Assembly: GCF_010723735.1 (NCBI RefSeq)
Contig: NZ_BLLB01000002.1
Coordinates: 5,456,001 to 5,520,000 of the forward strand
DNA length: 64,000 nucleotides
Source of the DNA: Mycolicibacterium hippocampi
GTDB taxonomy: Bacteria > Actinomycetota > Actinomycetes > Mycobacteriales > Mycobacteriaceae
Direction: 5' to 3'
The notes under the pieces were generated by a model, which saw only the letters and a program-made list of their open reading frames with translations, made no database searches and had not been told where the DNA came from. Below, piece by piece: positions 50,350-57,847 of this stretch (positions within the stretch are counted from its first letter, which is position 1; the number at the start of each line of letters is the position of its first letter). The translations under genes were made by a program, and so were the position numbers.

Positions 50350-50949
50350 TCACAAGTGCCGGTTCAGCCGGAACTGCAGGTTGTTTCGCACCGCAGGCCA
50401 TTCGATGTCCAATATCGAGTAGACGACGGTGTCCCGGCGGGATCCGTCGGCCAGGATCTGGTGACTGCGCAGCACTCCGTCGAGTTTCGCGCCCAATCGC
50501 TCGATACCGGCCCGGCTGGTGGCATTGAAGAAGTGCGTGCGGAACTCCACCGCGACACAACCCAACCCGTCGAAGGCGTGGCCCAGCATCAGCAGCTTGG
50601 TCTCGGAGTTGACCCCGGTTCGCCGGGACGCAGCCGAATACCACGTGTTGCCGATCTCGAGGCGCCGATTGGGTCCGTCGACGTGTAGATAGCTCGAGGA
50701 CCCGAGCAGGACGCCGTCCTGCCTGCTGCGCACCACGAACGTGAGCCCGGTGTCCGGATGCTGCACCGACAGCCGCGCCTCGACCCAGTCTGCGGCACCG
50801 CCCGCCTTCGGCGCGAACGTGAACCACAACTGTCCCAGTTCACCATCGGCGGCGGCCGCGTCGATCTCGGGAATGTGCTCGCGGGCAAGGGGTTCCAGCG
50901 TCACCCAACGGTCACCGGCGAGCGTCACCGGTTCGACGAATCCGGTCAT
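50350..50949 (-). CDS. GNAT-family acetyltransferase (RimJ/RimL-like)
   Basis: A 199-aa N-acetyltransferase. Motif segments are GDRWVTLEPLAREHIPEID, LTFVVRSRQDGVLLGSSSY, RLEIGNTWYSAASRRTGVNSET (in part, the acetyl-CoA loop), and CVAVEFRTHFFNATSRAGIERLG. This subgroup acetylates protein N-termini or small amines. ATG 50949 overlaps the stop of the membrane protein gene (ATGA), forming a two-gene operon. Confidence 0.85.
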   Translation of the reverse strand: MTGFVEPVTLAGDRWVTLEPLAREHIPEIDAAAADGELGQLWFTFAPKAGGAADWVEARLSVQHPDTGLTFVVRSRQDGVLLGSSSYLHVDGPNRRLEIGNTWYSAASRRTGVNSETKLLMLGHAFDGLGCVAVEFRTHFFNATSRAGIERLGAKLDGVLRSHQILADGSRRDTVVYSILDIEWPAVRNNLQFRLNRHL

Positions 50950-51392
50950 GACAGCGCGCGCTCGGCCGTCGCGCTCTTCCACGCCGCCAGCATCGTCCAC
51001 ACCGACAGCAGCGCCGCGAGCAGCGCGACCGCACCGCCGACGTAAAGCCCGTAACCCGCCGCGACGGGCGGGTAGACGTAGAGCCGGTAGAACCACACCG
51101 CCAGCACCACCAGGACCACCGAAATCCCCAGCGCCACTGTCGAAGCCATCCGGGCCGAGATGCCGCGGGCCGACATCGCCCCGGCGACGACCAGTGACGA
51201 CGCCAGCAGCACGATGAACTGTCCGACCCCGAACCCGGGAGGTGGCACCGGCATGGCTCCCGCGGTGACCCCGCCGATCGCGTTGGCCCGTCCACCGCCG
51301 TCGTCCGTGGACGTCAGCCAGGGGAACCACGCGCTCACCGCGACGACCAGCGCACACAACGCCACCAACCAGCCGGGACGCACGCGAGCCAT
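50946..51392 (-). CDS. Small multi-pass membrane protein
   Basis: A 148-aa protein with four hydrophobic segments (GWLVALCALVVAVSAWFPWL, FIVLLASSLVVAGAM, STVALGISVVLVVLAVWFYRLYV, LYVGGAVALLAALLSVWTMLA) and a Gly-rich loop (GGGRANAIGGVTAGAMPVPPPG). No family is recognised. It is coupled to the GNAT gene downstream and divergent from the cupin gene (25 bp). Confidence 0.72.
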   Translation of the reverse strand: MARVRPGWLVALCALVVAVSAWFPWLTSTDDGGGRANAIGGVTAGAMPVPPPGFGVGQFIVLLASSLVVAGAMSARGISARMASTVALGISVVLVVLAVWFYRLYVYPPVAAGYGLYVGGAVALLAALLSVWTMLAAWKSATAERALS

Positions 51393-51417
51393 TCCCGCAC
51401 CCTACTAGGGTGAGGCG

Positions 51418-51864
51418 ATGAGCGATCTTCCGGAATGGGCGCGTCGGCTGGAGCTTTCCCCGCATCCCGAGGGCGGTTGGTACCGGGAGACCTGGCGCAG
51501 CGACCTGACCGTCCCGCAGTCGGTGTTGCCGACGGACTACACCGGCCCTCGCAACGCCGGCACCGCGATCCTGTTCCTGCTCATGGCGGGACAGCAATCG
51601 GCATGGCACACGGTGCGTAGCGCCGAACTGTGGCTATATCACTCCGGCGGACCGCTGCTGCTGGAGGTCGGCGAGGAACAGCAGTCCCCACAGACCCACC
51701 TTCTCGGTGCGGACATCGTGGCCGGGGAGAGCCCGCAGTTCGTCGTCCCACCCGGGTATTGGCAGCGTGCGCGTCCCCGCGACGACCAGCCCTGCCTGGT
51801 CAGCTGCGTGGTGGTCCCGGGGTTCGACTTCGCGGACTTCGCCCTGGGCGCTCCTAACGACTGA
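51418..51864 (+). CDS. DUF985 cupin-like protein
   Basis: A 148-aa protein of the DUF985/cupin_5 family. The family start LELSPHPEGGWYRETWRS is present, AILFLLMAGQQSAWHTVRSAELW holds the first cupin motif (His), and PPGYWQRARP the second. Possible sugar- or metal-binding barrel; function unproven. Its 3' end overlaps the convergent BKACE gene by 11 bp. Confidence 0.85.
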   Translation: MSDLPEWARRLELSPHPEGGWYRETWRSDLTVPQSVLPTDYTGPRNAGTAILFLLMAGQQSAWHTVRSAELWLYHSGGPLLLEVGEEQQSPQTHLLGADIVAGESPQFVVPPGYWQRARPRDDQPCLVSCVVVPGFDFADFALGAPND

Positions 51865-52582
51865 GCAGGTCGACCGCGGCCGACACCAGCGCGGCGTTGT
51901 CGGCGGCGGTGGAGCCGTCGGGAAGGCACAGCGTGTCCTCCATCCCGATGCGGGTCTGCACTCCCCGCACGCCCGCATGTTCCAGTAGCGGCCAACAGCT
52001 TTCGTCGAGCCCGTGCAGCAGTACCGGGGCGGGCGACCTTGCCTCGGCCACCATGGCGAGCAGTTCGTCGGCGGTGGCGGCGTCACTGTCGGCTCCGAGC
52101 TCGATCATCACCCGCAGGCAGTGCGGGGCGATCTCGGACGCCGCCCACGACTGCGCAGCCTCGGCGTGGAAGATGCCCACCTCCACCCCGAGCCCGCGGC
52201 TGAGCAGCACCTCGGCCAGCTCCGGCGACCCGGGCTCATGCCAGTTCAGCGACGCGAAGTCGGGCAACACCGTCCAGCTCTCGACGGCCTTGCGTCGCTG
52301 CTGCGCGTCCGGCAGCGCCCAGAACCCCGTCGTCACGCCCAGCGGCAGACCCGGCGCGGCGTGGCGTACCGCCGCCACCGCGGCGTCCACCTGTTCCGGC
52401 AGCAGCGAGTCGACACCGTCGGTGGACTTGGGGTGCATGTGCACGGCCTTGGCTCCTGCCGCGTGTGCGGCGACGGCCTCGGCTGCGAGTTGCTCGGGGG
52501 TGACGGGCAGGGCGGGGTGCTGATCCGGGGTCCGGGCACCGTTGATACATGCCTTGACGTAGATCTTCGGGCTGCGGGGCAT
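51854..52582 (-). CDS. BKACE-family (beta-keto acid cleavage, DUF849) protein
   Basis: A 242-aa protein of the beta-keto acid cleavage family. It opens KIYVKACINGARTPDQHPAL, has the metal-binding AVHMHPK (His-x-His of the family's H-x-H motif), GVTTGFWALPD, ASLNWHEPG, and RGVQTRIGMEDTLCLPDG near the end, as in Kce. These enzymes convert a beta-keto acid and acetyl-CoA to acetoacetate plus a CoA ester. It is somewhat shorter than canonical Kce (~275 aa). Substrate unknown. Confidence 0.83.
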   Translation of the reverse strand: MPRSPKIYVKACINGARTPDQHPALPVTPEQLAAEAVAAHAAGAKAVHMHPKSTDGVDSLLPEQVDAAVAAVRHAAPGLPLGVTTGFWALPDAQQRRKAVESWTVLPDFASLNWHEPGSPELAEVLLSRGLGVEVGIFHAEAAQSWAASEIAPHCLRVMIELGADSDAATADELLAMVAEARSPAPVLLHGLDESCWPLLEHAGVRGVQTRIGMEDTLCLPDGSTAADNAALVSAAVDLLSR

Positions 52583-52785
52583 ATCCCCAATCTTGGCCTA
52601 CATGTCGGGACTCGGCAGGCCGTGACCCGCTCCTTCCGGGCATGTCAGAGGCCGTAGAGTCCTGCCGTTAGGCTCGGCACAGGACACGCCCGGACCCCGC
52701 GGTTTCAGCAGCGGCTGGACGGGTAGTAGAAATGCAAGCGTGCCGTGGGGCGCGTCACAATGGATTCTGCAGACAGGATGGGTCG

Positions 52786-53715
52786 ATGCCGAACAGCTCA
52801 AGCGGAGAGTCGAACACCGCACAGTCCGCGTGGTTGTCGAAGTCGGCGTCGCAGACCCGCGGGTCGGACAAGAAGGAAGTCCAGTTCCACTACGACATCT
52901 CCAATGACTTCTTCAAGCTGTGGCAGGACCCCAACCAGGTCTACAGCTGTGCCTACTTCGAGAAGGACGACTACACACTCGAGCAGGCGCAGATGGCCAA
53001 GATCGACCTCTCGCTCGGCAAGCTGGGACTCGAGCCCGGGATGACGCTGCTCGACATCGGCTGCGGCTGGGGCGCCACCATCATGCGGGCGGTGGAGAAG
53101 TACGACGTCAACGTCATCGGCCTGACGCTGTCGGAGAACCAGAAGAGGCACATCGAGGATCACTGGTTCGCCAACTCGAACAGCAACCGCAAGATGGAAG
53201 TGCGGTTGCAGCCCTGGGAGGACTTCGACGGCAAGGTCGACCGGATCGTCTCGATCGGCGCGTTCGAGCACTTCGGCTTCAACAAGTACGACGACTACTT
53301 CAAGAAGACCTACGACTGGATGCCCGACGACGGAGTCCAGATGCTGCACACGATCACCATCCCGGAGGATGAGGAGATCAAGGCCAAGGGGCTGCCGCTG
53401 ACCATGTCGCGGGTGCGGTTCATCAAGTTCATCATGGACGAGATCTACCCCGGCGGCCGTCTGCCGCTGGCGTCGATGGTCAAGGACCACGCCGTCAAGG
53501 CCGGCTACACCGTGACCCGGGAGCAGCACCTGCAGCCGCACTACGTCAAGACGCTGGACACCTGGGCCAGGAACCTCGAGGCGAACAAGGACGAGGCCAT
53601 CGCGATCACGTCCGAGGAGATCTACGAGCGATTCCTGAAATACCTGGACGGATGTGCCGATCTGTTCCGTGAGGGTTACACCGACGTCGTCCAGTTCACC
53701 TGCGAGAAGAAGTAA
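52786..53715 (+). CDS. Mycolic-acid cyclopropane synthase family methyltransferase
   Basis: A 309-aa SAM-dependent methyltransferase of the CmaA/PcaA/UmaA group acting on unsaturated mycolate chains. The SAM loop LLDIGCGWG is at 88-96. Bicarbonate-site residues are conserved: Cys55 (YSCAYF), Glu161 (AFEHFG) and His188 (MLHTIT). The end VVQFTCEKK resembles CmaA1/UmaA. ATG 52786 is chosen with AGGATGG upstream. A second paralogue follows 96 bp downstream, and a Kas enzyme is convergent, suggesting a mycolate-related locus. Confidence 0.9.
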   Translation: MPNSSSGESNTAQSAWLSKSASQTRGSDKKEVQFHYDISNDFFKLWQDPNQVYSCAYFEKDDYTLEQAQMAKIDLSLGKLGLEPGMTLLDIGCGWGATIMRAVEKYDVNVIGLTLSENQKRHIEDHWFANSNSNRKMEVRLQPWEDFDGKVDRIVSIGAFEHFGFNKYDDYFKKTYDWMPDDGVQMLHTITIPEDEEIKAKGLPLTMSRVRFIKFIMDEIYPGGRLPLASMVKDHAVKAGYTVTREQHLQPHYVKTLDTWARNLEANKDEAIAITSEEIYERFLKYLDGCADLFREGYTDVVQFTCEKK

Positions 53716-53811
53716 CTGACGGCCGTGTAGTAACTTGTGGCCACACACGTAGCCTGATTGTCAGCGCACGAAGCAAGTGGCCGCACGGTTCGGATGGAGG
53801 TCGGTCGACCT

Positions 53812-54708
53812 ATGGTCGAGAGCACGGGGGAACCGCGGGAGGCAGGCAACAAGATGGAGCCCCACTTCGAAGAGGTCCAGGCGCACTACGACCTCTCCGA
53901 CGTGTTCTTCGGTCTTTTCCAGGACCCGTCCCGTACCTACAGTTGCGCGTACTACGAGCGTGACGACATGACGCTCGGCGAGGCGCAGATGGCGAAGATC
54001 GATCTCGCCCTCGGCAAGCTGGATCTACAGCCCGGCATGACGCTGCTCGACATCGGCTGTGGTTGGGGCTCGGTGATGCAGCGGGCGGTGGAGAAGTACG
54101 ACGTCAACGTCATCGGCCTGACGCTGAGCAAGAATCAGGCCAAGTTCGTCCAGGGGCTTCTCGACGGGATCGACACCGACCGCACCCGGCGGGTGCTGCT
54201 GCGCGGCTGGGAGCAGTTCGACGAGCCCGTCGATCGCATCATCAGCCTGGAGGCGATCGAGGCCTTCCCTCAGGAGCGGTACGCGCCGTTCTTCAAGGCG
54301 TGCCACAGCTTCCTGCCCAGCGGCGGCCGGTTCGTCATCCAGGCGATCCTGGGGCACCCGTTGAAGCGCTGGCCCGAGCTGGGCATCCCGATCGTGATGT
54401 CCGATCTGAAGTTCATGCGGTTCATCGCCAAGGAGATCTTCCCCGGCGGCTCGGTACCGTGTGACGACGACATCATCGGGCTCTCCGCCGACGCGGGGTT
54501 CTCACTGGAGCAGAAGCAGCTTCTCAACGAGCACTACGTCCGCACGCTGGACACGTGGGCCGAGGCGCTGGAGGCCCACCACGACGAGGCGGTCGCCGCC
54601 ACGTCGGAGGAGGTCTACCAGCGGTACATGAAGTACCTGGTCGGCTGCAGCGACTTCTTCAAGCGCGGCATCAGCGAGCTCGGACAGTTCACCCTCACCA
54701 AGGCCTGA
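53812..54708 (+). CDS. Divergent mycolate cyclopropane-synthase-like methyltransferase
   Basis: A 298-aa paralogue of the previous gene with the same SAM loop (LLDIGCGWG, 78-86) and Cys45 (YSCAYY), Glu150. The position of the bicarbonate-binding His is Gln177 (FVIQAILGHP), and the loop after the Glu is EAFPQ, not EHFG. Comparable His-to-Gln change occurs, as I recall, in the hydroxymycolate enzyme MmaA4/Hma, so the reaction may differ from cyclopropanation. Starts at 53794, 53812 or 53854 are possible; 53812 gives the usual N-terminus. Confidence 0.86.
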   Translation: MVESTGEPREAGNKMEPHFEEVQAHYDLSDVFFGLFQDPSRTYSCAYYERDDMTLGEAQMAKIDLALGKLDLQPGMTLLDIGCGWGSVMQRAVEKYDVNVIGLTLSKNQAKFVQGLLDGIDTDRTRRVLLRGWEQFDEPVDRIISLEAIEAFPQERYAPFFKACHSFLPSGGRFVIQAILGHPLKRWPELGIPIVMSDLKFMRFIAKEIFPGGSVPCDDDIIGLSADAGFSLEQKQLLNEHYVRTLDTWAEALEAHHDEAVAATSEEVYQRYMKYLVGCSDFFKRGISELGQFTLTKA

Positions 54709-54737
54709 TCTCCAAGCCTGATCTCCAAGCCTGATCT
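54704..54737. repeat. 13-bp tandem repeat at the end of the methyltransferase gene
   Basis: CCTGATCTCCAAG occurs at 54704-54716 and 54717-54729, with a third partial copy to 54737. The first copy contains the stop codon of the methyltransferase, so the unit repeats TGA codons in the convergent gap before the Kas gene. Confidence 0.75.
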
Positions 54738-54744
54738 GCTGCGC

Positions 54745-55989
54745 TCAGGCGCGGCCCAGAACCAAGGCCACGTTGTGGCCGCCGAAGCCGAACGAGTTGG
54801 TGACGGCGTACTGATAGTTGCCCGGGCGCGGGCTGCCCGCGACCACGTCGAGGTGGATGTCCGGGTCGAGGTTCTTCAGATTGCGGGTGGCCGGCACGAT
54901 GCCGTCGCGCAGAGCCAGCAGTGTCAGGATCGCTTCGACCGCGCCCACCGCCCCGACCGAGTGCCCGAGCGCGCTCTTGGGGGCGTACACCGCCGGCGCG
55001 TGACTGCCGAGCGCATTGTTGATCGCCACCGATTCGGCCACGTCTCCGACCGTGGTGCCGGTGGCATGGGCGTTGACATGGTCGATGTCGGTCGGCGCCA
55101 GGCCGGCGAGCTGTATCGCCCTGCTCATCGCGAAGCCGGCCCGTCTGCCGTCCGGGTCCGGAGCCACCATGTGGAATCCGTCCGAGGTGATGCTGGCCCC
55201 CATCAACCGGCCCAGGATCTTCGCCCCGCGGGCTTTGGCGTGCGCCTCGGTCTCGATCACCAGCAGCGCCCCGCCTTCGCCGAACACGAACCCGTCCCGG
55301 TCCCGGTCGAACGGCCGACAGGCGCCCTCGGGATCGTCGTTGTTCTTCGACAGCACGATGCGCATCTTGGCGAACCCGGCGATCGGGACCGCCTCGATCC
55401 TGGACTCGACCCCGCCGCAAATGGCGATGTCGGCCTCACCGAGCACGATCTGCCGCCAGGCCTGGGCGATTCCTTCCGACCCGGACGCACAGGCGGAGAT
55501 GGGCGCCAGCGCACCGGCGCGGGCGTGACGCTCCAGCGCGACCGCCGCCGCAGGCCCGCTCGGGGCGTATTGCTGGACCGCGGTCGGGGACACCTGGTCG
55601 AGCCGCCCCTCACGCAGATGTTCGTAGGCGAACAGGATCTCTTCGATACCGCCCATTCCGGTGCCGATGGAGACCGCGAGCCTGCGGGTGTCGACGTCCG
55701 GTGAGCCGGCGTTCTCCCATACTCGCCGCCCGAGGACGACCGCCATGTGCTGCAGATAGGACCACTGCTCGGCCTCTTCGGGGGTCAGCTGATGGTCGAA
55801 GGTCTCCAGCAGATGACCGCCGATGCGCACCGGTAGGTCGAACTCGTCGACGAACGAGTCCTTGAGCGTGCGGATGCCGCTCCGGCCGTCGAGCAGAGCC
55901 TGCCACGTGGTCTCCGCGTCGGTGCCCAGGGCTGTTGTCATCGCAACCCCGGTCACCACCACGTCCGGGAACTTGCTGTCCATCGTCAT
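54745..55989 (-). CDS. Beta-ketoacyl-ACP synthase II (KasA/KasB-like)
   Basis: A ~414-aa condensing enzyme of the KasA/KasB type (meromycolate chain elongation in FAS-II). Catalytic Cys is in ISACASGSE, His in NAHATGT and ALGHSVGAVGAVE, and the C-terminal NSFGFGGHN loop is present. The acyl channel region PFDRDRDGFVFGEGGALL is intact. Start codons lie at 55989 and 55983 (ATG) and 55995 (GTG). It stands alone, apart from the main FAS-II operon, convergent with mycolate methyltransferases, so it is probably a specialised paralogue. Confidence 0.88.
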   Translation of the reverse strand: MTMDSKFPDVVVTGVAMTTALGTDAETTWQALLDGRSGIRTLKDSFVDEFDLPVRIGGHLLETFDHQLTPEEAEQWSYLQHMAVVLGRRVWENAGSPDVDTRRLAVSIGTGMGGIEEILFAYEHLREGRLDQVSPTAVQQYAPSGPAAAVALERHARAGALAPISACASGSEGIAQAWRQIVLGEADIAICGGVESRIEAVPIAGFAKMRIVLSKNNDDPEGACRPFDRDRDGFVFGEGGALLVIETEAHAKARGAKILGRLMGASITSDGFHMVAPDPDGRRAGFAMSRAIQLAGLAPTDIDHVNAHATGTTVGDVAESVAINNALGSHAPAVYAPKSALGHSVGAVGAVEAILTLLALRDGIVPATRNLKNLDPDIHLDVVAGSPRPGNYQYAVTNSFGFGGHNVALVLGRA

Positions 55990-56087
55990 CGCCACCCTTA
56001 CCCCTGCGAAGTATTTCGCCGGGACTACCCGCTGTGTCAGCGTTTACTCACGGATTTCCGGCGTCGCCGCGGGGTATCCGTCCCTCC

Positions 56088-56306
56088 ATGAAACAGCATA
56101 ATTTCCGCAAGGGCGACAAAGTCACCTGGCAGAGCCATGGCAGTACCGCCGAGGGCACTGTGCAGGAGAAGATCACGTCGGACACCACTGCAGCCGGGCG
56201 TACCGTTCGGGCGTCCGAGGACGAACCGCAGTACCGGGTGCGTAGCGACAAGAGCGGGAACGACGCGGTGCACAAGCCGGAGGCGTTGACGAAGAACTCG
56301 GGTTGA
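56088..56306 (+). CDS. DUF2945 (TUDOR-like hypervirulence-associated) protein
   Basis: A 72-aa protein matching DUF2945: FRKGDKVTWQSHGSTAEGTVQ, then PQYRVRSDKSGNDAVHKPEAL. The fold is a small SH3/TUDOR barrel. It is common in Proteobacteria and Actinobacteria; the function is not known. ATG 56088; a longer upstream frame is not supported. Confidence 0.82.
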   Translation: MKQHNFRKGDKVTWQSHGSTAEGTVQEKITSDTTAAGRTVRASEDEPQYRVRSDKSGNDAVHKPEALTKNSG

Positions 56307-56327
56307 CCCGCGCGAGCGGTCGCCGAG

Positions 56328-56375
56328 CGTACGGTTTTGACGGAATTCGGGCGCGAATCCGTCATAAACCGTACG
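56328..56375. terminator. 48-bp palindrome between convergent genes
   Basis: The left arm CGTACGGTTTTGACGGAATTCG (in two parts: CGTACGGTTT and TGACGGA) pairs with TCCGTCA and AAACCGTACG on the right, with one-base bulges and a short GC loop. It lies between the DUF2945 gene and the convergent aldehyde dehydrogenase, so it probably acts as a terminator for both strands. Confidence 0.65.
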
Positions 56376-56394
56376 TTCACCGGCTACTGAGGGG

Positions 56395-57819
56395 CTACTG
56401 GGGCGAGTAGCCCAGCGCCGCCTTGGTCTCCAGATACTCGTCGAACGCGAAGTGACCCCACTCGCGCCCGTTGCCGCTGCGCTTGTACCCGCCGAACGGC
56501 GCGTTCAGGTCGAACCCGTGGTTGATCGCGACCGAACCGGCGCGGATCCGGCGGGCCACCGACCGTGCCTGATCGAGGTCTGCTCCCGAGACGTAGCCGG
56601 CCAGACCGTATTCCGTGTCGTTGGCGATCTCGAGGGCCTGATCGAGGTCGTCGTAGCCGAGGATGCACAGCACCGGGCCAAAGATCTCCTCGCGGGCGAT
56701 CGTCATGTTGTTGGTGACGTTGGCGAACACCGTCGGCTTCACGTAGTAGCCGGTGTCCAGCCCGTCGGGACGGCCGACACCGCCGACGACGACGGTCGCC
56801 CCCTCGTCGATGCCCTTCTGGAGCAGTCCCTGGATCTTGTCGAACTGCGCCTTCGACGCCACCGGACCGATCGCGGTCTTGTCGTCGGGGTCACCGACCT
56901 TCACCGCTCCTGCGGTCTCCGCGGCGATCGCGATGGCTTCGTCCATCCGGGATTTCGGCACCAGCATGCGCGACGGCGCGTTGCAGCTCTGGCCGCTGTT
57001 CATCATCATCACCGACGTCCCGGCGGCCACGCTCTTGGCGAAGTCGTCGTCGTCGAGCACGATGTTGGGACTCTTACCGCCGAGTTCCTGGGTGACCCGC
57101 TTTACCGTCGGGGCCGCGTTCCTGGCCACGTCGATGCCGGCGCGAGTGGAACCGGTGAACGACACCATGTCGATGTCCGGGTGGCTCGACAGCGCCGCCC
57201 CGACACCGGGGCCGTCGCCGTATACCAGGTTGAAGACGCCCGCGGGAACGCCTGCGGCATCGATGATCTCGGTGAAGATCTGCGCCGAGTAGGGGGCCAC
57301 CTCCGACGGCTTGAGCACCATGGTGCAGCCGGTGGCCAGCGCCGGGTAGACCTTGCACGCGATCTGGTTGATCGGCCAGTTCCACGGTGTGATCAGCCCG
57401 CAGACACCGATCGGCTCTTTGACCACGAGGGTGCTGCCGTGCTGCTCCTCGAACTGGAAGTTCTTCAACACGTCGATCGACGTGGCCAGGTGCCCGAGGC
57501 CCATGTTGACCTGCGGACCGGCGGCCAGGGATGCGGGCGCGCCCATCTCCTCGCTGACCGCGTCGGCAAGATCGGAGGCCCGCTTCTGGTACTCGGACAG
57601 GATCGCGCCCAGCAGCTCGAGGCGTTCCTCACGGGTGGATTGTGACCAGGTGGTGAACGCCTTGCGGGCAGCTTCGACGGCCTTGTCGACATCGGCGGGG
57701 CCGCCGATGGCGATCTGCCCGGAGACCTGCTCGGTGGTCGGGTCGTCGACGTCCAGAGACCGCTTCTCGACCGGGTCCACCCACTGGCCGTTGATGTAGA
57801 ACTTCAGGTATTCGCGCAT
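56395..57819 (-). CDS. NAD(P)-dependent aldehyde dehydrogenase
   Basis: A 474-aa ALDH-superfamily enzyme. Cofactor segment is ITPWNWPINQIACKVYPAL and VLKPSEVAP, the general base Glu is in TQELGGKSPNIV, and the nucleophile Cys in NSGQSCNAPSR. EEIFGPVLCI is also typical. It oxidises an aldehyde to the acid. ATG 57819 is preferred over GTG 57828. It is the last gene of the minus-strand catabolic cluster, 28 bp after the TPP-enzyme gene. Confidence 0.92.
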   Translation of the reverse strand: MREYLKFYINGQWVDPVEKRSLDVDDPTTEQVSGQIAIGGPADVDKAVEAARKAFTTWSQSTREERLELLGAILSEYQKRASDLADAVSEEMGAPASLAAGPQVNMGLGHLATSIDVLKNFQFEEQHGSTLVVKEPIGVCGLITPWNWPINQIACKVYPALATGCTMVLKPSEVAPYSAQIFTEIIDAAGVPAGVFNLVYGDGPGVGAALSSHPDIDMVSFTGSTRAGIDVARNAAPTVKRVTQELGGKSPNIVLDDDDFAKSVAAGTSVMMMNSGQSCNAPSRMLVPKSRMDEAIAIAAETAGAVKVGDPDDKTAIGPVASKAQFDKIQGLLQKGIDEGATVVVGGVGRPDGLDTGYYVKPTVFANVTNNMTIAREEIFGPVLCILGYDDLDQALEIANDTEYGLAGYVSGADLDQARSVARRIRAGSVAINHGFDLNAPFGGYKRSGNGREWGHFAFDEYLETKAALGYSPQ

Positions 57820-57847
57820 GTCTCTCACTCTTCCCTAGATCTCGCGC

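Noticed and set aside
56452..57645. A 397-codon plus-strand open frame
   Set aside because: Antisense to aldehyde dehydrogenase with no recognisable domain.
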